Shown here: positions 44,937 to 57,834 of the stretch, one piece after another
Numbering within the stretch: position 1 is the stretch's first letter
Layout of the letters: each line of letters opens with the position of its first letter
Assembly: GCF_042477335.2 (NCBI RefSeq)
Contig: NC_091255.1
Location: 17,958,501 to 18,022,500 of the forward strand
DNA length: 64,000 nucleotides
Direction of reading: 5' to 3'
Origin: Ovis canadensis
Lineage: Eukaryota; Chordata; Mammalia; Artiodactyla; Bovidae
Translations under genes and position numbers: made by a program
The notes under the pieces: model-generated
What the model was told of the DNA's origin: nothing
The model's input: the letters and a program-made list of their open reading frames with translations, nothing else
The model's database searches: none

Positions 44937-46440
44937 ACTCCTGAAACGATTCCAATTGACCTTTATCTTAGCGATCCAAATAAACATAGTTTCGAACTAT
45001 ATTTTACTATTGTTAATAGATAACCCCGTATTTCCGGGGAAAGCCGTTCCAAACGCCCTGAGCCATCCCTGTGCCTACACCACCGCGCCCCCTGCCGGCC
45101 GCCTCCTCCAACAACTCGCCGCGCCCGGATCCTTTCCCGACAGAAACCCACCGCGTCCCAAGGCAGGCTAACTGAAGGTCTCCGGATCTCCCAGTGTGGA
45201 GTCCCATGGGGCACACCCACGCGGAAGAATTGTTCAGTCGTCAGTCGACTTCATCCTTGCCTGGCTCCCAACGCTTCAGACCAGATCAGGGAGAGGAGCC
45301 GGGCATCCGACGCGAGAATATCTTGGCTACGGGCTTGAGGCTGGACTCCGGTGTTCAAGCTGCACGATTCGAGATAAGCTTCTCCTCTCAGAATCAGTTT
45401 GTGCAGAATGAAGAGGAAACAGCTAGTGAGATCCCTCACTGAGCGCAGGCCTCACCCAGGCTTTATCTCCTGCCCCTGCTCTGTTCACATCCCCCATCCG
45501 CCTCTCAGAATGGGCAGAATCCTCAGGGAATAGACGGAGTCCATCCCTACCGTTGCCCTCTGTATTTTTCCTTTCTCCTCATCTCTGTGTTTGGCTAAGT
45601 TATATATATATACATCCTGTTTTGTTGCTAGTCTATTCTCCCAGCATTTTATGTTTTGAACCAAGGTAAGTTTCTCTTGCGTCCTGACTACTTATTGACA
45701 GAGGGGAGGCTGACCTTTCAGGTCTCTAGATTCTTCAGACTCTAGATACCATGTGACCCACTAGCCCCTCAACCATCTCATCTTCCTCCTGCTTCAGCAG
45801 AGCACAATTCCTGCATGTGGTCCCAGATCCTACTCTTGGTCTCCCCAGCACTGCTGGAGGAAGTTGTGATCCTCCTACCCCAAATTCATGCGAACTGCAG
45901 TCACATCTTCACTGCTATTTGGCATTCTTCTTATACACATCTTTTCAGTCCCCTCTACCCTCATGTTTTAAACCTCCACCTAAATCAGTGCTTCTCAGTG
46001 ACTATGTCACTGCTCTCAAGGGGTGATTTTGAAAGTTTGTGGGGACATTTCGGTTTCCTTGGGTAGCCAGGCCAAGCATTTGCATATTAAAACACTTTAT
46101 TATAATATTTTGTCTCCTATATATTAGTTAGAACATTTATATCAATTGTGGGAGAACTTACATAAATTACATTTCTAGGAACATCTTGAATATTCATATT
46201 TTCCATGAATATACTATGAACAGTAAAGGAAATATTACTATTTGTTATAAAAAGGGACCCTAAGGTTTTACAGAATTGAGAACCACAATCCTAATCCAAT
46301 CACACCCATTCTTTTTATAGGAGGGAGAACAATTTAGCTTCTCCTTTATTTCAAAAGTACAAATGAATGCTTTTCCCACCAGTGTTTCTCAAAGTGAAAG
46401 CATGAACATCATCTACTGAACCAATGTTTGGCTATGAGAT
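44937..46440. other. unassigned DNA upstream of U1-C
   Basis: 45060-45420 is relatively CpG-rich. No coding exon or repeat recognised. TA repeats near 45600. Confidence 0.35.
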
Positions 46441-46442
46441 CT

Positions 46443-46572
46443 GAGTGTTGCCGTGCCATCCTCCAGGGGATCGAGAGGGGTCTTCCCCACCCAGGGATCA
46501 AACCTGCATCTCTTATGTCTCCTGCATTGGCAGGCGGGTTCTTTACCACTAGCGCCACCTTGGAAGCCCCTC
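46443..46572 (-). mobile_element. Bov-tA SINE head
   Basis: 'gggatcaaacctgcatctct ... ctttaccactagcgccacct', reverse orientation. Confidence 0.88.
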
Positions 46573-46752
46573 ATTCCACGTTCGCTCCCAATTCCCTCCT
46601 CTAGGATCTTAGCCCTTTCCGCTGACCTGGCTTTAGCACTTCTCCTTTCAAACATATACAAGTGTCCCTTATCGAGAAAATGAACTTTTTTCAATTCCAC
46701 AGTCCCCCTGCAGTACTATTCTCTTATTTTTCTTCCCTGGATCTTAAGAGTT

Positions 46753-46842
46753 AAGAATTCATTGGTTTACTCGGTAGTTAACCTCCAATTAAAATAAATA
46801 AATTAAAAAATAAAACAAACAAAAAAAGAATTCATTGGTTTA
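46753..46842 (+). mobile_element. 56 bp L1 3' stub with 17 bp target duplication
   Basis: 46770-46825 is only the last L1 bases ('gcctccaattaaaataaatt' type, compare 58040) plus an A-rich tail. AAGAATTCATTGGTTTA occurs exactly at 46753-46769 and 46826-46842. Confidence 0.92.
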
Positions 46843-47434
46843 ACATCACATTTATGGAGGAGCTCCTACCTGTTAAGACACTATTCTGTGGCTTTACAGA
46901 TATTATCTCATTTAATGCTCAACAATTACTGTGTAGGCTGTACAAACAAAAAAGAGTAGAGAGTCTTTGGCTCATCAGTGAATTCTACAAGGATGTTATT
47001 AACCTGCTGCAATCACTGACCAACAGTGCACTCTGTGTATCAGAAGAGATTAAGGCGATAAAAGGATGAAGCACTCTGTGCTCAGGACCTAGGAAATTAA
47101 GACAGCAAGAGGATACTCTGTGCTTTGGGCAAACAGGCCCTGAGATAGGTGTATCTCAGGAAGAATTTTAATAAACCCAGCTTCTTGCTGTCTTCCCATA
47201 CAGAGAAAAGCCCTGAAGTCATTAATTTGTGATATCTGTTCTTTGTAAACCAGCAGTAATCCTTTACCAAGATACCTACTTGACTGCATTCCCCACCAAA
47301 AAACATAAACTAGCCTCTCTCTTGACTCTTCAGAGCAGTTTCTCAGAGCTACTGAGAAGCTGCTTCCTTGGCTATAGCCCTCAGTAAGACCCTGGTGCAA
47401 ATTTAACTCACAGTGCTTACACTGTGCATTTTTC
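46843..47434. other. unassigned DNA with old repeat text
   Basis: 46855-46940 ('acagatattatctcatttaa') resembles an old MIR/L2-class sequence. The rest is unrecognised. Confidence 0.4.
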
Positions 47435-47572
47435 TTTCTATAGGCACTATTATTGTCCACTTTAGAGATGAAAATGAGGCAGAAGACAGTTAACTAATTT
47501 ACCTAAAACCACCCAGTTAAACAGTAGCAGAACTAGTGAGTTCATGCTCTTAACCTCTACACTCAGTGGTTT
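47435..47572 (-). mobile_element. MIR
   Basis: 'ccactttagagatgaaaatg', 'acagtagcagaactagtgag', and 'gctcttaacctctacac', a reverse MIR. Confidence 0.8.
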
Positions 47573-47585
47573 ATAGACTGATACA

Positions 47586-47780
47586 TAGTTGACCCTTGAG
47601 CAACATGGGGTTCACTTATATGTGGATTTTTTTCCATAAATAAGTACCACAGTACTACAGGACCTGAGGGTGTGGATACAGAAGAACTGCAGATACAGAG
47701 AGCCAACTATAAATTATACACAGATTTTTGACTGCATGGAGGGTTGGTGCCTCTGCCCCTCACATTTTCAAGGGTCAAAC
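47586..47780. mobile_element. Tigger-like DNA transposon remnant
   Basis: 'agttgacccttgagcaacat' at the left and 'tttcaagggtcaaacc' at the right form terminal inverted repeats. The interior ('tggatttttttccataaata', 'gatttttgactgcatggagg') resembles a non-autonomous Tigger-type element. Confidence 0.65.
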
Positions 47781-48492
47781 CCTCATTACAGTTAGGGGCT
47801 ACTAACCTGTAGAGAACACCAGGTTAGAAAAACTGGGAGTATTCATCTCCCCAGAGCAAAACTGGAAAATCCTCCAAAAGTTACAGTCTCTTTGGCATCA
47901 GAGAACCTAGGAGAACAAAAGATTAAGATCCTCTCAATGTGATGTGGCAGAGAAGGCAATGGCACCCCACTCCAGTACTCTTGCCTGGAAAATCCCATGG
48001 ACACAGGAGCCTGGTGGGCTGCCATCTATGGGGTCGCACAGAGTTGGACACGACTGAAGCGACTTAGCAGCAGCAGCAGCAGCAATGTGATGTGGTCAGT
48101 GAGACAAAGGAAGGTATTCTCAAGCCGTGGGACCAAGGGGAGTTTCCAAGATATACTGATCGCTTAATTTGAAGCAGTCTTCAAACTGATCACCTTGGCC
48201 TTCACTCCATCCATGAGGAATTAATGTGGCCAACACATATTATACTTGTTTTCTTGCCATTTCCCCCTCCTCTATCAAAAGCAGAAAATGACTGCCTTTT
48301 TTTCAAAGGTCACTACTGCCTACTGATTTTGAAAGTGCTCACCTCTGCTCTTTCTCCAGCTTTTCTTCAGGAAGGTTTGTTCTCCTCTCGTGTTCCCTAA
48401 TTGGGGCAATTCTGCAAAGCCCAGTCCTTGACTGTTGTATTTCTCAGCGTGCATGCTCTTTCTTCAGAAACTGATCCCACCTCCCAGATGTC
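47781..48492 (+). mobile_element. mostly unassigned DNA containing a Bov-tA SINE at 47945-48085
   Basis: 47945-48085 is a plus-strand SINE 3' half with AGC tail. The flanking DNA has no recognised feature. A short 'aatgtgatgtgg' direct repeat flanks the SINE. Confidence 0.8.
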
Positions 48493-48705
48493 TCCCTGGT
48501 GCCTCAGTGGTAAAGAATCCACCTGCCAGTGCAGGAGAAATGGGTTCGATCCCTGGGTTGGGAAGGTCCCCTGGAGAAGGAAAAGGCAACCCATGCCAGT
48601 ATTCTTGCCTGACAAATCTCATGGACAGGGGAGCCTGGTGGGCTATAGTCCCTGGGGTCGCAAAAACAGTCAGACGTGACTTAGCAACAAAACAGCAAAT
48701 AACAA
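48493..48705 (+). mobile_element. Bov-tA-type SINE
   Basis: 'ctccctggtgcctcagtggt' head to 'agacgtgacttagcaacaaa' end; nearly complete. Confidence 0.93.
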
Positions 48706-49216
48706 CTATTCAGCGAGGCCCGTTCTATAGCTTGCTTCCACATCATCATTTCATACCTTTACGTCTCAGCCCCAGCAGAGGCAGGGCAGCCACACCCATG
48801 GCCTGGGCTGCTGGGTACCTGAATGGCCCGCCATCTCTCCAGCATAAACAGCCGAGAGCAGACTCCAGACAAGCGAGAGTGACCGCTAACCACACACTGC
48901 AGGGAGTGGGAATGGCAGAGCGTCTTCCGGACTAGACTCCCCACTGACCGAGGCCAAAGGGAGGCCTCTGCTGCCACGGACTGCCACTCAGGAGAGTCGG
49001 GCGACGAGCTGCAGACTGTGAAAGCCACTCGCGATCTCTTCACAGACACAGCTGCGTGACCTGGGCTTTACACTGCATGAACTCGGTAATCACCATACCT
49101 GGCCTACCCATCCGCGTTTATTTCTCACTTCCCAAAATACTTGTTCTTGCATTTACTTCTCCAAGTAAAGCAGCACCACTCCTTTAAACAGTAGCACATT
49201 TGATTTTTAAAGTAGG
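48706..49216. other. unassigned DNA, moderately GC-rich
   Basis: 48760-49070 has complex, GC-richer sequence without a recognised gene; could be UTR- or exon-derived but no motif supports that. Confidence 0.35.
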
Positions 49217-49396
49217 ATGCGTACGTGCATGTTCAGTCTCGTCAGTCGTGTCCAAGTCTTTGTGACCCTGTGGACCGTCAGGCTCCTCTGCCCTCTCCAG
49301 AGGATCTTCCCGATCCAGGGATCGAACCTGGCTCTCTTATGTCTCCTGCATTGGCAGGCAGGTTCTTTACCACTAGCGCCACCCAGGAAGCCCTTT
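49217..49396 (-). mobile_element. Bov-tA-type SINE
   Basis: 'cagtcgtgtccaagtctttg' to 'taccactagcgccacccagg', reverse. Confidence 0.9.
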
Positions 49397-50064
49397 AAAG
49401 TAGGGATGTCATCCTAAAAGTAAGTTTTAAACTCATACAATCTTTCATTTACATAATGAAATCACAAGCTCCCATCTGACCTTGAATTTAAAAGATAGGA
49501 AAACAAGAGTCAAAACAGAAAAACATGTTTTGGGAAAGAAGTTTTGATTTTAAAAGTTACCATTCAGTCTTTGGGAAAACTGAAGAGTCCAAAGGAAAAA
49601 AATCATTGTAAATATGTATTTTATGGTGTTAAAAAATTTTCCCCTCCCCCACCCCTGTAGTTTATTCATTTATTACCATTTCATCCCCCACTCCCGCCAT
49701 TTAAAAAATTTTATTGAAGTATAGCTTATTTGCAATGTGGTGTTAAATCCTGAAGGCTTTAAAAATTAATAGTCATAAATGTCTAGACATAAACTATGAT
49801 ATATTTTTAACTTTAAAGAAAAAAAATAAGACTAGGCTATCCATCCTACACTATAATCACAGTATTCACTCATCCAACATCCTCTTATTGAGCCTTCTTT
49901 TACTGTTTTCAAGGCATTTTCTTTGGAGCTAGAAAATCCAAAGTAGAAAAAAAATAAAAAAGAAAATCCCTGCCCTCTTTATTCTGGTGACTAGCCAGTG
50001 AAAAGCACGGAAGGAGAAAGACTAACATAAAGGAAAAAATCATAATAAAAGGAGACCTAAGTAA
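49397..50064. other. AT-rich DNA with small L1 remnant
   Basis: 49690-49760 ('attgaagtatagcttatttg') is a reverse L1 3' fragment. Rest unassigned. Confidence 0.5.
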
Positions 50065-50325
50065 GTCCAGTACTCTTGCCTGGAAAATCCCATGGACGGA
50101 GGAGCCTGGTGGGCTGCAGTCCATGGAGTCCCTAAGAGTCAGACACAACTAAGCGACTTCACTTTCACTTTTCATTTTCTTGCATTGGAGAAGGAAATGG
50201 CAACCCACTCCAGTGTTCCTGCCTGGAGAATCCCAGGGACGGGGGAACCTGGTGGGCTGCCGTCTATGGGGCTGCGTAGAGTCGGACACGACTGAAGCGA
50301 CTTAGCAGCAGCAGCAGCAGAAGAC
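50065..50325 (+). mobile_element. Bov-tA-type SINE (double 3' half)
   Basis: Two successive cores and a GCAGCAGCAG tail. Confidence 0.93.
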
Positions 50326-50343
50326 AGACCCAGAAAGAAGGCT

Positions 50344-52062
50344 GAGGGCTGAAAAATTGATGCTTTTGAACTGTGGTGCTGGAGAAGACACCACATGATG
50401 CATCATTGATTCAAGGGTCATGAGTCTCAGCAAACTGCAGGAGATAGGGACAGGGAAGCCTGGCATGCTGCAGAGAGTCAGATGGGACTTAGCAACTGGA
50501 CAATAACGATGAACAAGGTCAGTTTTTCATTCTAATCCCAAAGAAAGAAAAGTCCAGCTTTCATTCCAGTCCCAAAGAAGGGCAAGGCCAAAGAATATTC
50601 AAACTACTGCACAACTGCAGTCATTTTACATGCAAGATAATGCTCAAAATCCTTCAAGCTAGGCCTTAACAGTACATGAACCAAGAACTTCCAGAGGCAC
50701 AAGCTGAATTTAGAAAAGGCAGGGGAACCAGAGATCAAACTAGCAACATCCGTTGGATCATAGGAAAAGCAAGGGAATTCCAGAAAACCATCAACTTCTT
50801 TTTCATAGACTACGCTAAAGCCTTTGACTGTGTGGATCACAAGCTGTGGAAAATTCTTAAAGAGATGGGAATACCAGACCACCCCACCTGCCTCCTGAGA
50901 AACCTGTATTCAGGTCAAGAAGCAACAGTTAGAACCAGACATGGAACAACAGACTGGTTGTAAATTGGGAGAGGAGTATGTCAAGACTGTATATTGTCAC
51001 CGTGCCTATTTAATTTCTGTGCAGAGTGGTGGTGTTAGTCACTCAGTCATGTCTGACTCTTAGTGATCCCATGGACTGTAACTCGCTAGGCTTCTCTGTC
51101 CAGAAGGATTCTCCAGGCAAGAATATTGGAGTGGGTTGCCATTCCCTTTTCTGGGAGATCTTCCCAATCCAGGAATCGAACCTGGGTCTCCCACATTGAA
51201 GGCAAATTCTTTACCATCTGTACGTGTACGCAGAGTACATCATTCGAAATGCCAGGCTGAATGAAGCTCAATCTGGAATCCAGATTGCCAGGAGAGATAT
51301 CAACAACCTCAGATATGCAGATGACACCACCCTAACGTCAGGAAGCAAAGAGGAATTCAAGGTGATGAAGGTGATAAAATTAAAAAGCTGGCTTAAAACT
51401 CAACATTCAAAAAACTAAGATCATGGCATCCAGTCCCACCACTTCATGGCAAATAGATGGGGGTAAAAAATGGAAAGAGTAACAGAGTTTGTGTTTTTGG
51501 GCTCCAAAATCACACAGATGGTGACTGCAGTCACGAAATTAAAAGACGCCTGCTCCTTGGAAGAAAAGCTATGACCAACCTAGACAACGTATTAAAAAGC
51601 AGAGACATCACATTGCCGTCAAAGGTCTGTCTAGTCAGAGCTATGGTTTTTCCAGTGGTCATGTACGGCTGTGAGAGTTGGACTATAAAGGCTGAGCGCT
51701 GACGAATTGATGCTTTTGAACTGTGGTGTTGGAGAAGACTCTTGAGGGTCCCTTGGACTGCAAGAAGGAGATCAACCCTGAAGATTCATTGGAAGGACTG
51801 ACAGTAAATCTGAAGCTCCAGTACTTTAGCCACCTGACGCATGCAACTAACTCACTGGAAAAGACCCTGATGCTGGGAAAGATTGAAGACAAAAGGAGAA
51901 GAGGCCAGTAGAGGATGAGAGGGTTGGATAACATCACGGAGTCAATGGACATGAACTCGGGCAAACTCCAGGAGATAGTGAGGATCAGGGAGGCCTGGCA
52001 TGCTGCTGTCCATGGGGTTGCAAAGAGTTGGCCAGAACTTAGTGACTGAACAACAACAAATA
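50344..52062 (+). mobile_element. two adjacent BovB copies, one carrying a SINE
   Basis: 50344-50510 is a short BovB 3' end. 50517-52062 is a longer copy from the linker through RT (EAQAEFRKGRGTRDQTSNIR near 50690; LRYADDTTL near 51310) to its 3' end, split by a reverse SINE at 51028-51225 with a 'cagagt' repeat at the join. Frames broken. Confidence 0.9.
51028..51225 (-). mobile_element. Bov-tA-type SINE nested in BovB RT
   Basis: 'gtcactcagtcatgtctgac' to 'aattctttaccatctg', reverse. Confidence 0.92.
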
Positions 52063-52130
52063 GGTGCTTTATAGTATTATATTAATTTCAGGTGTACAAC
52101 ACAGTGATTCAATATTTTTATAGATTATAT

Positions 52131-52716
52131 TCCAGTTTCTTGGACTCCAAAATCACTGTGGGCGGTGACTGCAGCTATGAAATGAAAAGATGCTTGCTCC
52201 TTGGAAGAAAAGTTATGACAAACCTAAACAGCATGTTGAAAAGAGAGACATTACTTTGCCTACAAAGGTCCATGTAGTCAAAGCTATGGTTTTTCCAGTG
52301 GTCATGTACGGATATGGGAGCAGGACAATAAAAAAGGCTGAGTGCCGAAGAATTGATGCCTTCGAACTGTGGTGCTGGAGAAGACTCTTGAGAGTCCCTT
52401 GGACAGCAAGGAGATCCAACCAATGAATGCTAAAGGAAATCAGTCCTGAATATTCATTAGAAGGACGGATGCTAAAGCTGAAACTCCAATACTCTGGCCA
52501 CCTGATGCAAAGAACTGACTCATTAGAAAAGACCCTGTTGCTGGGAAAGATTGAGGAGAGGAGGACCAGGAGATGACACAGGATGAGGTGGCTGGATGGC
52601 GTCACTGACTCAACGGACATGAGTCTGAACAGGCTCCAGGAGTTGGTGATGGACAGGGAAGCCTGTGGTTCTGCAATCCATGGGGTCGTAAAGAGTCAGA
52701 CACGACTGAGTGACTG
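52131..52716 (+). mobile_element. BovB 3' fragment nested in L1
   Basis: 'agtttcttggactccaaaat' to 'cgactgagtgactgaacaac'. Confidence 0.92.
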
Positions 52717-52724
52717 AACAACAA

Positions 52725-53041
52725 AAAGGAAAGTGGAAGTCGTTCAGTTGTGTCTGACTTTTTTGTGACCCATGGACTATACAGTCCATGGAATTCTCTA
52801 GGCCAGAATACTGGAGTGGGTAGCCTTTCCCTTCTCCATGGGATCTTCCCAACCAGGCATTGAACCCAGGTCTCCCGCATTGGAGGCAGATTCTTTATCA
52901 GCTGAGCCACGAAGGAAGCCCAAGAATACCGGAGAGGGTAGCCCAAGCCTTCTCCAGGGGATCTTCCCGACCCAGGAATAGAACTGGGGTCTCCTGCATT
53001 GCAGGTGGATTCTTCACCAGCTGAGCTATCGGGGAAGCCCA
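52725..53041 (-). mobile_element. two reverse Bov-tA SINEs in tandem
   Basis: 52735-52922 is a complete reverse copy; 52923-53041 is a second head part ending 'gctgagctatcggggaagcc'. Confidence 0.92.
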
Positions 53042-54318
53042 ACAATAAAGATTATTACAAAACGGTGGCTATATTGCCCCTGCGCCATACAATTTATCCT
53101 TATTTATTTTATACGTATGAATTTGTACTCGCATCTATACCTATCTTGCCCCTCCCTCCTTCCCTCTCCCACTGGTAACCACTAGTTTTTCCTCTGTGTC
53201 TGTGAGTCTGCTTCCTTTTTGTTATATACACTAGTTTATTTTTTCAGATTCCACATATAAGTGATAACAGAGTATTTGTCCTCCTCCATTGGATTTACTT
53301 CACTAGCATTGTATACTCTAGTTCTATCTATGTTGTTGCAAATTGCAGAATTTCATTCTTTTTTATGTTTCATTGATATTCCATTGTGTGTGTATATACC
53401 TATATCTATATAGATACAAAAATATAAATCTTTATCCATCATCTGTTGATAGACACTTAAGTTGCTTCTATATATTAGCTACTGTAATTAATGCTGTTAT
53501 GAACACTGGGGTGCATGCTATCTTTTTGAATTAATGTTTTCATTTTCTTTGGATATACACTGAGGAATGGAATTGCTCTATCATATAGTAGTTCTATTTT
53601 TAATGTTTTGAGGACCCTCTATCTTCCACAGTGGATGCACCAATTTACATTCTCATTAAAGGTGTCCAAGGGTTCCCTTTTCTCCACATTCTCCCCAACA
53701 TTTGTTATTTGTAGTCTTTTTGATGATAACCATTCTGACAGCTGTGAAAATCACTGTGATTTTGATCTGCATTTCTCTGATGATTAGCAACATTGAGCTG
53801 ATCTGTGTCATCTTCCTCGGAAAAAATATCTATTCAGGTCTTCTGCTCATTTTTAAATTAGGTTTGTTTTTTGATATGAGTTATATGAGCTGCTTATGTA
53901 TATTTTGGATACTAACCTCTTATCAGTCACATTATTTGTAAATACTTTCTCCTATTCATTAGGTTGTCTTTTTGTTTTAATAGCTGATGGTTTCCTTTGC
54001 TGTGCAGAAGTCTGTAAGCTTAGTTAGGTCCCATTTATTTATTCTTGCTTTTGTTTCTTTTGCCTTAGGAGTCAGATCTTAAAAACATCACTATGCTTTA
54101 TGCCACAGGGTGTTCTGCCTATGTTTTTTTCTAGGAGCTCTTTGGTTTCAGGTCTGAAGTGATAGTTTTGAACGGATCAGCCTTCAGTTCAGTTAGTCAC
54201 TCAGTCGTTCTTTGCAACCCAATGGATCAGCTTAGGTTCTGATATGTTTTCTTTTTTTTTTTTTTTAAAGGGGAAATATAAAAGCACACAGATTGTTTTC
54301 ATACTCTAGCAAAGTTAA

Positions 54319-54462
54319 GGGGCTCCCCTGGTGGCTCAGATGGTAAAGAATCCATCTGCAATGCAGGAGATCGGGGTTTGATCCCTGGGTTGGGAAGATC
54401 CCCTGGAGAAGGAAATGGCTACCCACTCCAGTATTCTTGATCCCATGAACAAAGGAAAACAT
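54319..54462 (+). mobile_element. Bov-tA-type SINE
   Basis: 'ctcccctggtggctcagatg' to 'actccagtattcttgatccc', 3'-shortened. Confidence 0.9.
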
Positions 54463-54807
54463 CTATCCCCAGTAGGACAAACAACTCCACCACAACTCAG
54501 AGAAAATGTCTCTTCAGACTTCCGTCTCTCTATTTTGTGCCTGTGTGAAGTTTTTTACATTAGGCTATGGGCCAACACTGCCTCAGTCACCGGAGCCTAC
54601 TTCTTTATCCTCGCTCGTCCACGGAGCTAACGAGACTGACATAAATAGGGTGCAAAGCAGCTACCAAAACTACTAAACAGCAATGTAACCCTGGTAAAAT
54701 CACTTGGGAGGTGAAAGAGAGGTTGGCCTGGTTTCTGTCAGTCAATTTTAGGAAGCAATAATACCTCTTTGTGACCTTGAGCATAGTCTAGTCCATGCCT
54801 ATATTGT
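54463..54807. other. unassigned DNA
   Basis: No gene or repeat recognised. Confidence 0.35.
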
Positions 54808-54996
54808 TCAGTCACTCAGTCGTGTCCAGCTCTTTTGCAACCCCATGAACTGTAGTCTGCCAGGCTCCTTTGTCCATGGGATTTTCCAGGCAAGAATACT
54901 GGACTGGGCTGCCAGTTCCTACTCCAACCCAGGATCGAACTCACGTCTCCTGCACTGAAGGTGGGTTCTTTACCACTGAACCACCAGGGAAGCCCT
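54808..54996 (-). mobile_element. Bov-tA-type SINE
   Basis: 'cactcagtcgtgtccagctc' to 'taccactgaaccaccaggga', reverse. Confidence 0.93.
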
Positions 54997-55117
54997 GTAC
55001 CTATATTACTGCCTCACTTTTTCTCTGCCTGGCATTCAGAGCTACTTCACCGACTAGACTGCATGCCTCTAGATCAGGGTTTTTCTTGTTTGTTTCTTTT
55101 AAAATAGTCAAAATACG

Positions 55118-55225
55118 GGAATTCCCTGGTGGTTCAGACTCTGTACTTCCACTTTAGAGGCCCTGGGTTCCATCTCTGGTTGGGGAACTAAACAAGCCAC
55201 TCAGCCAAATAAAAAGAAAAAAAAA
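55118..55225 (+). mobile_element. CHR-2-type SINE
   Basis: 'gggaattccctggtggttca' start and 'ctgggttccatctctggttg', A-rich tail. Confidence 0.85.
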
Positions 55226-56372
55226 CAGCGAAATAATACAACATGTAACTACTGTGTGTATTACTTTACCCATTAACTTCAAACAGTCATTAAAAGCTTA
55301 TAGAAAGCATAAAATTTCTTCATAACAGTCCATCTTATGACTGCATTATAACTCATACAATCATTCCTCTGCTGCTGGACATTTAAGTTGGTTCAGTTTT
55401 TCTACTGTAAATAATTCTGGGTTCTACGAAGAGATGGTATATTGAATATCTATAAATTTCACTCTCTCTCAAAATTCCATGGAAACTGCAAAAAAGCAAT
55501 TTTTAAAAGGCAACAGTTTTCAAGAATGGAGAGGACAGAAGGGACAACAGCGGCATATTTTTGACAGTTACAAATGAGAAATAACTGAACTAGACCAGGA
55601 ACCCCCAACTCTTAAGCCAGTTCTAGATAAAGCTGAAAACTAACCCAATTGATACTGCAGAATACCCAGCTGAGACTGCAAAATACTCAATACTCAAAAC
55701 ACTCCAGATTTAACAGTATCAGAGCCTCTAGAGCTAGGTGAAATGGAGATAAACCAAGCTGATGGAAAGCTGTTTCAGAAGAAATGGCCAGACTTCTCTC
55801 TCACATGCTGCTGGATAACCAGCCCACGTTGGCACTATTCAGAGTGGTGATAATGGAAGAAGGTACATCTGAGGCTCTCTGGAGAAGTCTTGAAACTCAG
55901 GTAAAAGTTCAAACAGTTACTGAAAAGAGGATGTACATATGCATTCCAAAGGCAGAATGCTGACACCTCCTCCCTCTCATCCTTCATTTGGTTTCCAGAA
56001 CACTGGTAACTAAGCCTTTACTTCTAGGATACTGAAAGGTTCCTCTGAGAAATGTAAACACCCTAGAAGAAAGTCCCAAAGATGTCGACATGGGCATCCC
56101 CTACAAAGGTATAGGGAGATCACTCTGCAGGGAAGCAGAGAGACCATACAGCCTCACCTTGGCACTCAGAGCTTCCAGCCAGCCCCCTATTTGTTAACAT
56201 GAGGAGACAATTGTAACAGCAGCTCAGCCAACCAACCAAAGGAAGACAATATGGCGGAGACAGGCTATGCAAAAAGAAGAAAACTTAAAAAGAAAATAAA
56301 AAATAATCATTAAAATCTTCAGAGATATAAAAGAAGATTTTGCATCAGAAAAACAAGTATCAGAAGCCATGC
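55226..56372. other. unassigned DNA
   Basis: No coding exon or clear repeat; may contain old retroelement sequence that I cannot name. Confidence 0.35.
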
Positions 56373-56650
56373 TGGACTTCCCTAGTGGCCCAGTGGATAC
56401 CAATCCACCTGCCAGTGCAGGGGACACAGGTTCAGTCCCTGGCCTGGCAAGATCTCACACGCCTTGGAGCAACTACAGTCCATGGGCCGCAACCACTGAG
56501 CCTGAGTGCCCTAGAGCCCGTGCTCCACGAGAGAAGCTGCTGCAATGAGAAACTGGAGCGCCACAAGGCAGAGCAGCCCCGGCTCACCACAACTAGAGAC
56601 AGCCCGTGCAAAGCAACAAAGACCCAGCACAGCCAGAGGAAAAAAACATA
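56373..56650 (+). mobile_element. full-length CHR-2-type SINE
   Basis: 'ggacttccctagtggcccag' start, tRNA-Glu-like head, body 'gcctgagtgccctagagccc', A-rich tail. Confidence 0.9.
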
Positions 56651-57357
56651 GAAAAAAGAAGCTATACAAAGCAGAAACTTAGAACAAAAGAAAAAAGAGG
56701 TCCTAAAGATATGATTGAAGAAATAAAAAACTGAATACACAGGTTCAGCAAAAAAGATGAATATATATGTTTTATATACATATATGTATATAAAACAGAT
56801 ACATTTTTTTTCCTAATCAGAGGACCACTGTAGGAGCTCTAATATCCAATATGGAAAGTTTTTGAAAAATTAAAAACCAAGGGGAGGAAATCACCAAAGA
56901 AAAAATTCAAGACAATTTCCCAACACAGAAGGGCTTTCTAAAGGTCGAAATGGCTTTCATTAAGTGCCCCATACAATGAATGGCTGTAAGATACACTAAG
57001 GCACAAAATTAGGAAATTACAGAAAAATGAAAATAAAGATAATTCATTTTTTCTAAGAAAGAAAAGATCAGTCACACATATCACATAAATAGCGTAAAGA
57101 ATCAGAAATTCTTCTCAATAGCTTCCAGAGGTTTTAAGTCAAAAAGTGATGCCTTTGAAATCATGAAGAAAATTTTAACTCCAACCAGTAGAATTTGATA
57201 CCCATTTAAACTATTTCACCTATGCAGCAGTCTGAAAGAACAATGGGTTTAGGTAGAGGAAAAACAGAAGTAGATAGACCTCCAGGAAAAAACAAAACAA
57301 AACAACATTTAAACTAATAAGATTACTTGATATGATTGGCCTTGTGGAAAACAAGAG
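56651..57357. other. unassigned AT-rich DNA
   Basis: TATA-rich palindromic stretch at 56760-56805; otherwise nothing recognised. Confidence 0.35.
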
Positions 57358-57610
57358 GCTATAATGGCAACCCACTCCAGTATTCTCGTCTGGAAAATCC
57401 CATGGACAGAGAAGCCTGGCAGGCTATAGTCCACAAGGTCGCAAAAGTTGGACACGATGTAGTAACTAATCCACCACCACCACTGCAGTCCAGTGGTTAG
57501 GATTCTGTGCTTCCACGGCAGGGGACACGGGTTCAATCCCAGGTGGCAGAACTAAGATCCTGCATGCCTTGAAACAGAAAAGAAAAAGAAGGAAAAGAAA
57601 AAAAAAAAAA
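57358..57610 (+). mobile_element. Bov-tA SINE then CHR-2 SINE
   Basis: 57358-57475 is a SINE 3' half with CCACCAC tail; 57476-57610 is a CHR-2 head ('acgggttcaatcccaggtgg') with poly(A). Confidence 0.88.
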
Positions 57611-57834
57611 AAACACTAACCAGAAGAACAATAAAATTAAAGGAAACAATGATATTCAATGACAATGCTGTGCTGCGAATAATGTCTGCCTAAGAATAAT
57701 ATAAACTGAATACTGATTTAACCAAATGGTTTTTAAACTATATTAGGAAAAATAGAGAAGAAATGGTGGTGCAAGAGATCTAAATCTTTATTTACCATTA
57801 TCAAACATAGACAACGTCAAAAATAGCATTGAAG

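Larger units (their letters stand above)
52065..54165 (-). mobile_element. L1 3' region, interrupted
   Basis: 52065-52130 ('ttcaggtgtacaacacagtg') and 53045-54165 ('actggtaaccactagttttt', 'ttccattgtgtgtgtatata', 'ctgatggtttcctttgctgt') are one reverse L1, split by the BovB and SINEs at 52131-53041. Confidence 0.82.

Noticed and set aside
48760-49070. GC-richer stretch as a possible coding exon
   Set aside because: No splice-site-flanked open frame with recognisable protein; left as unassigned.
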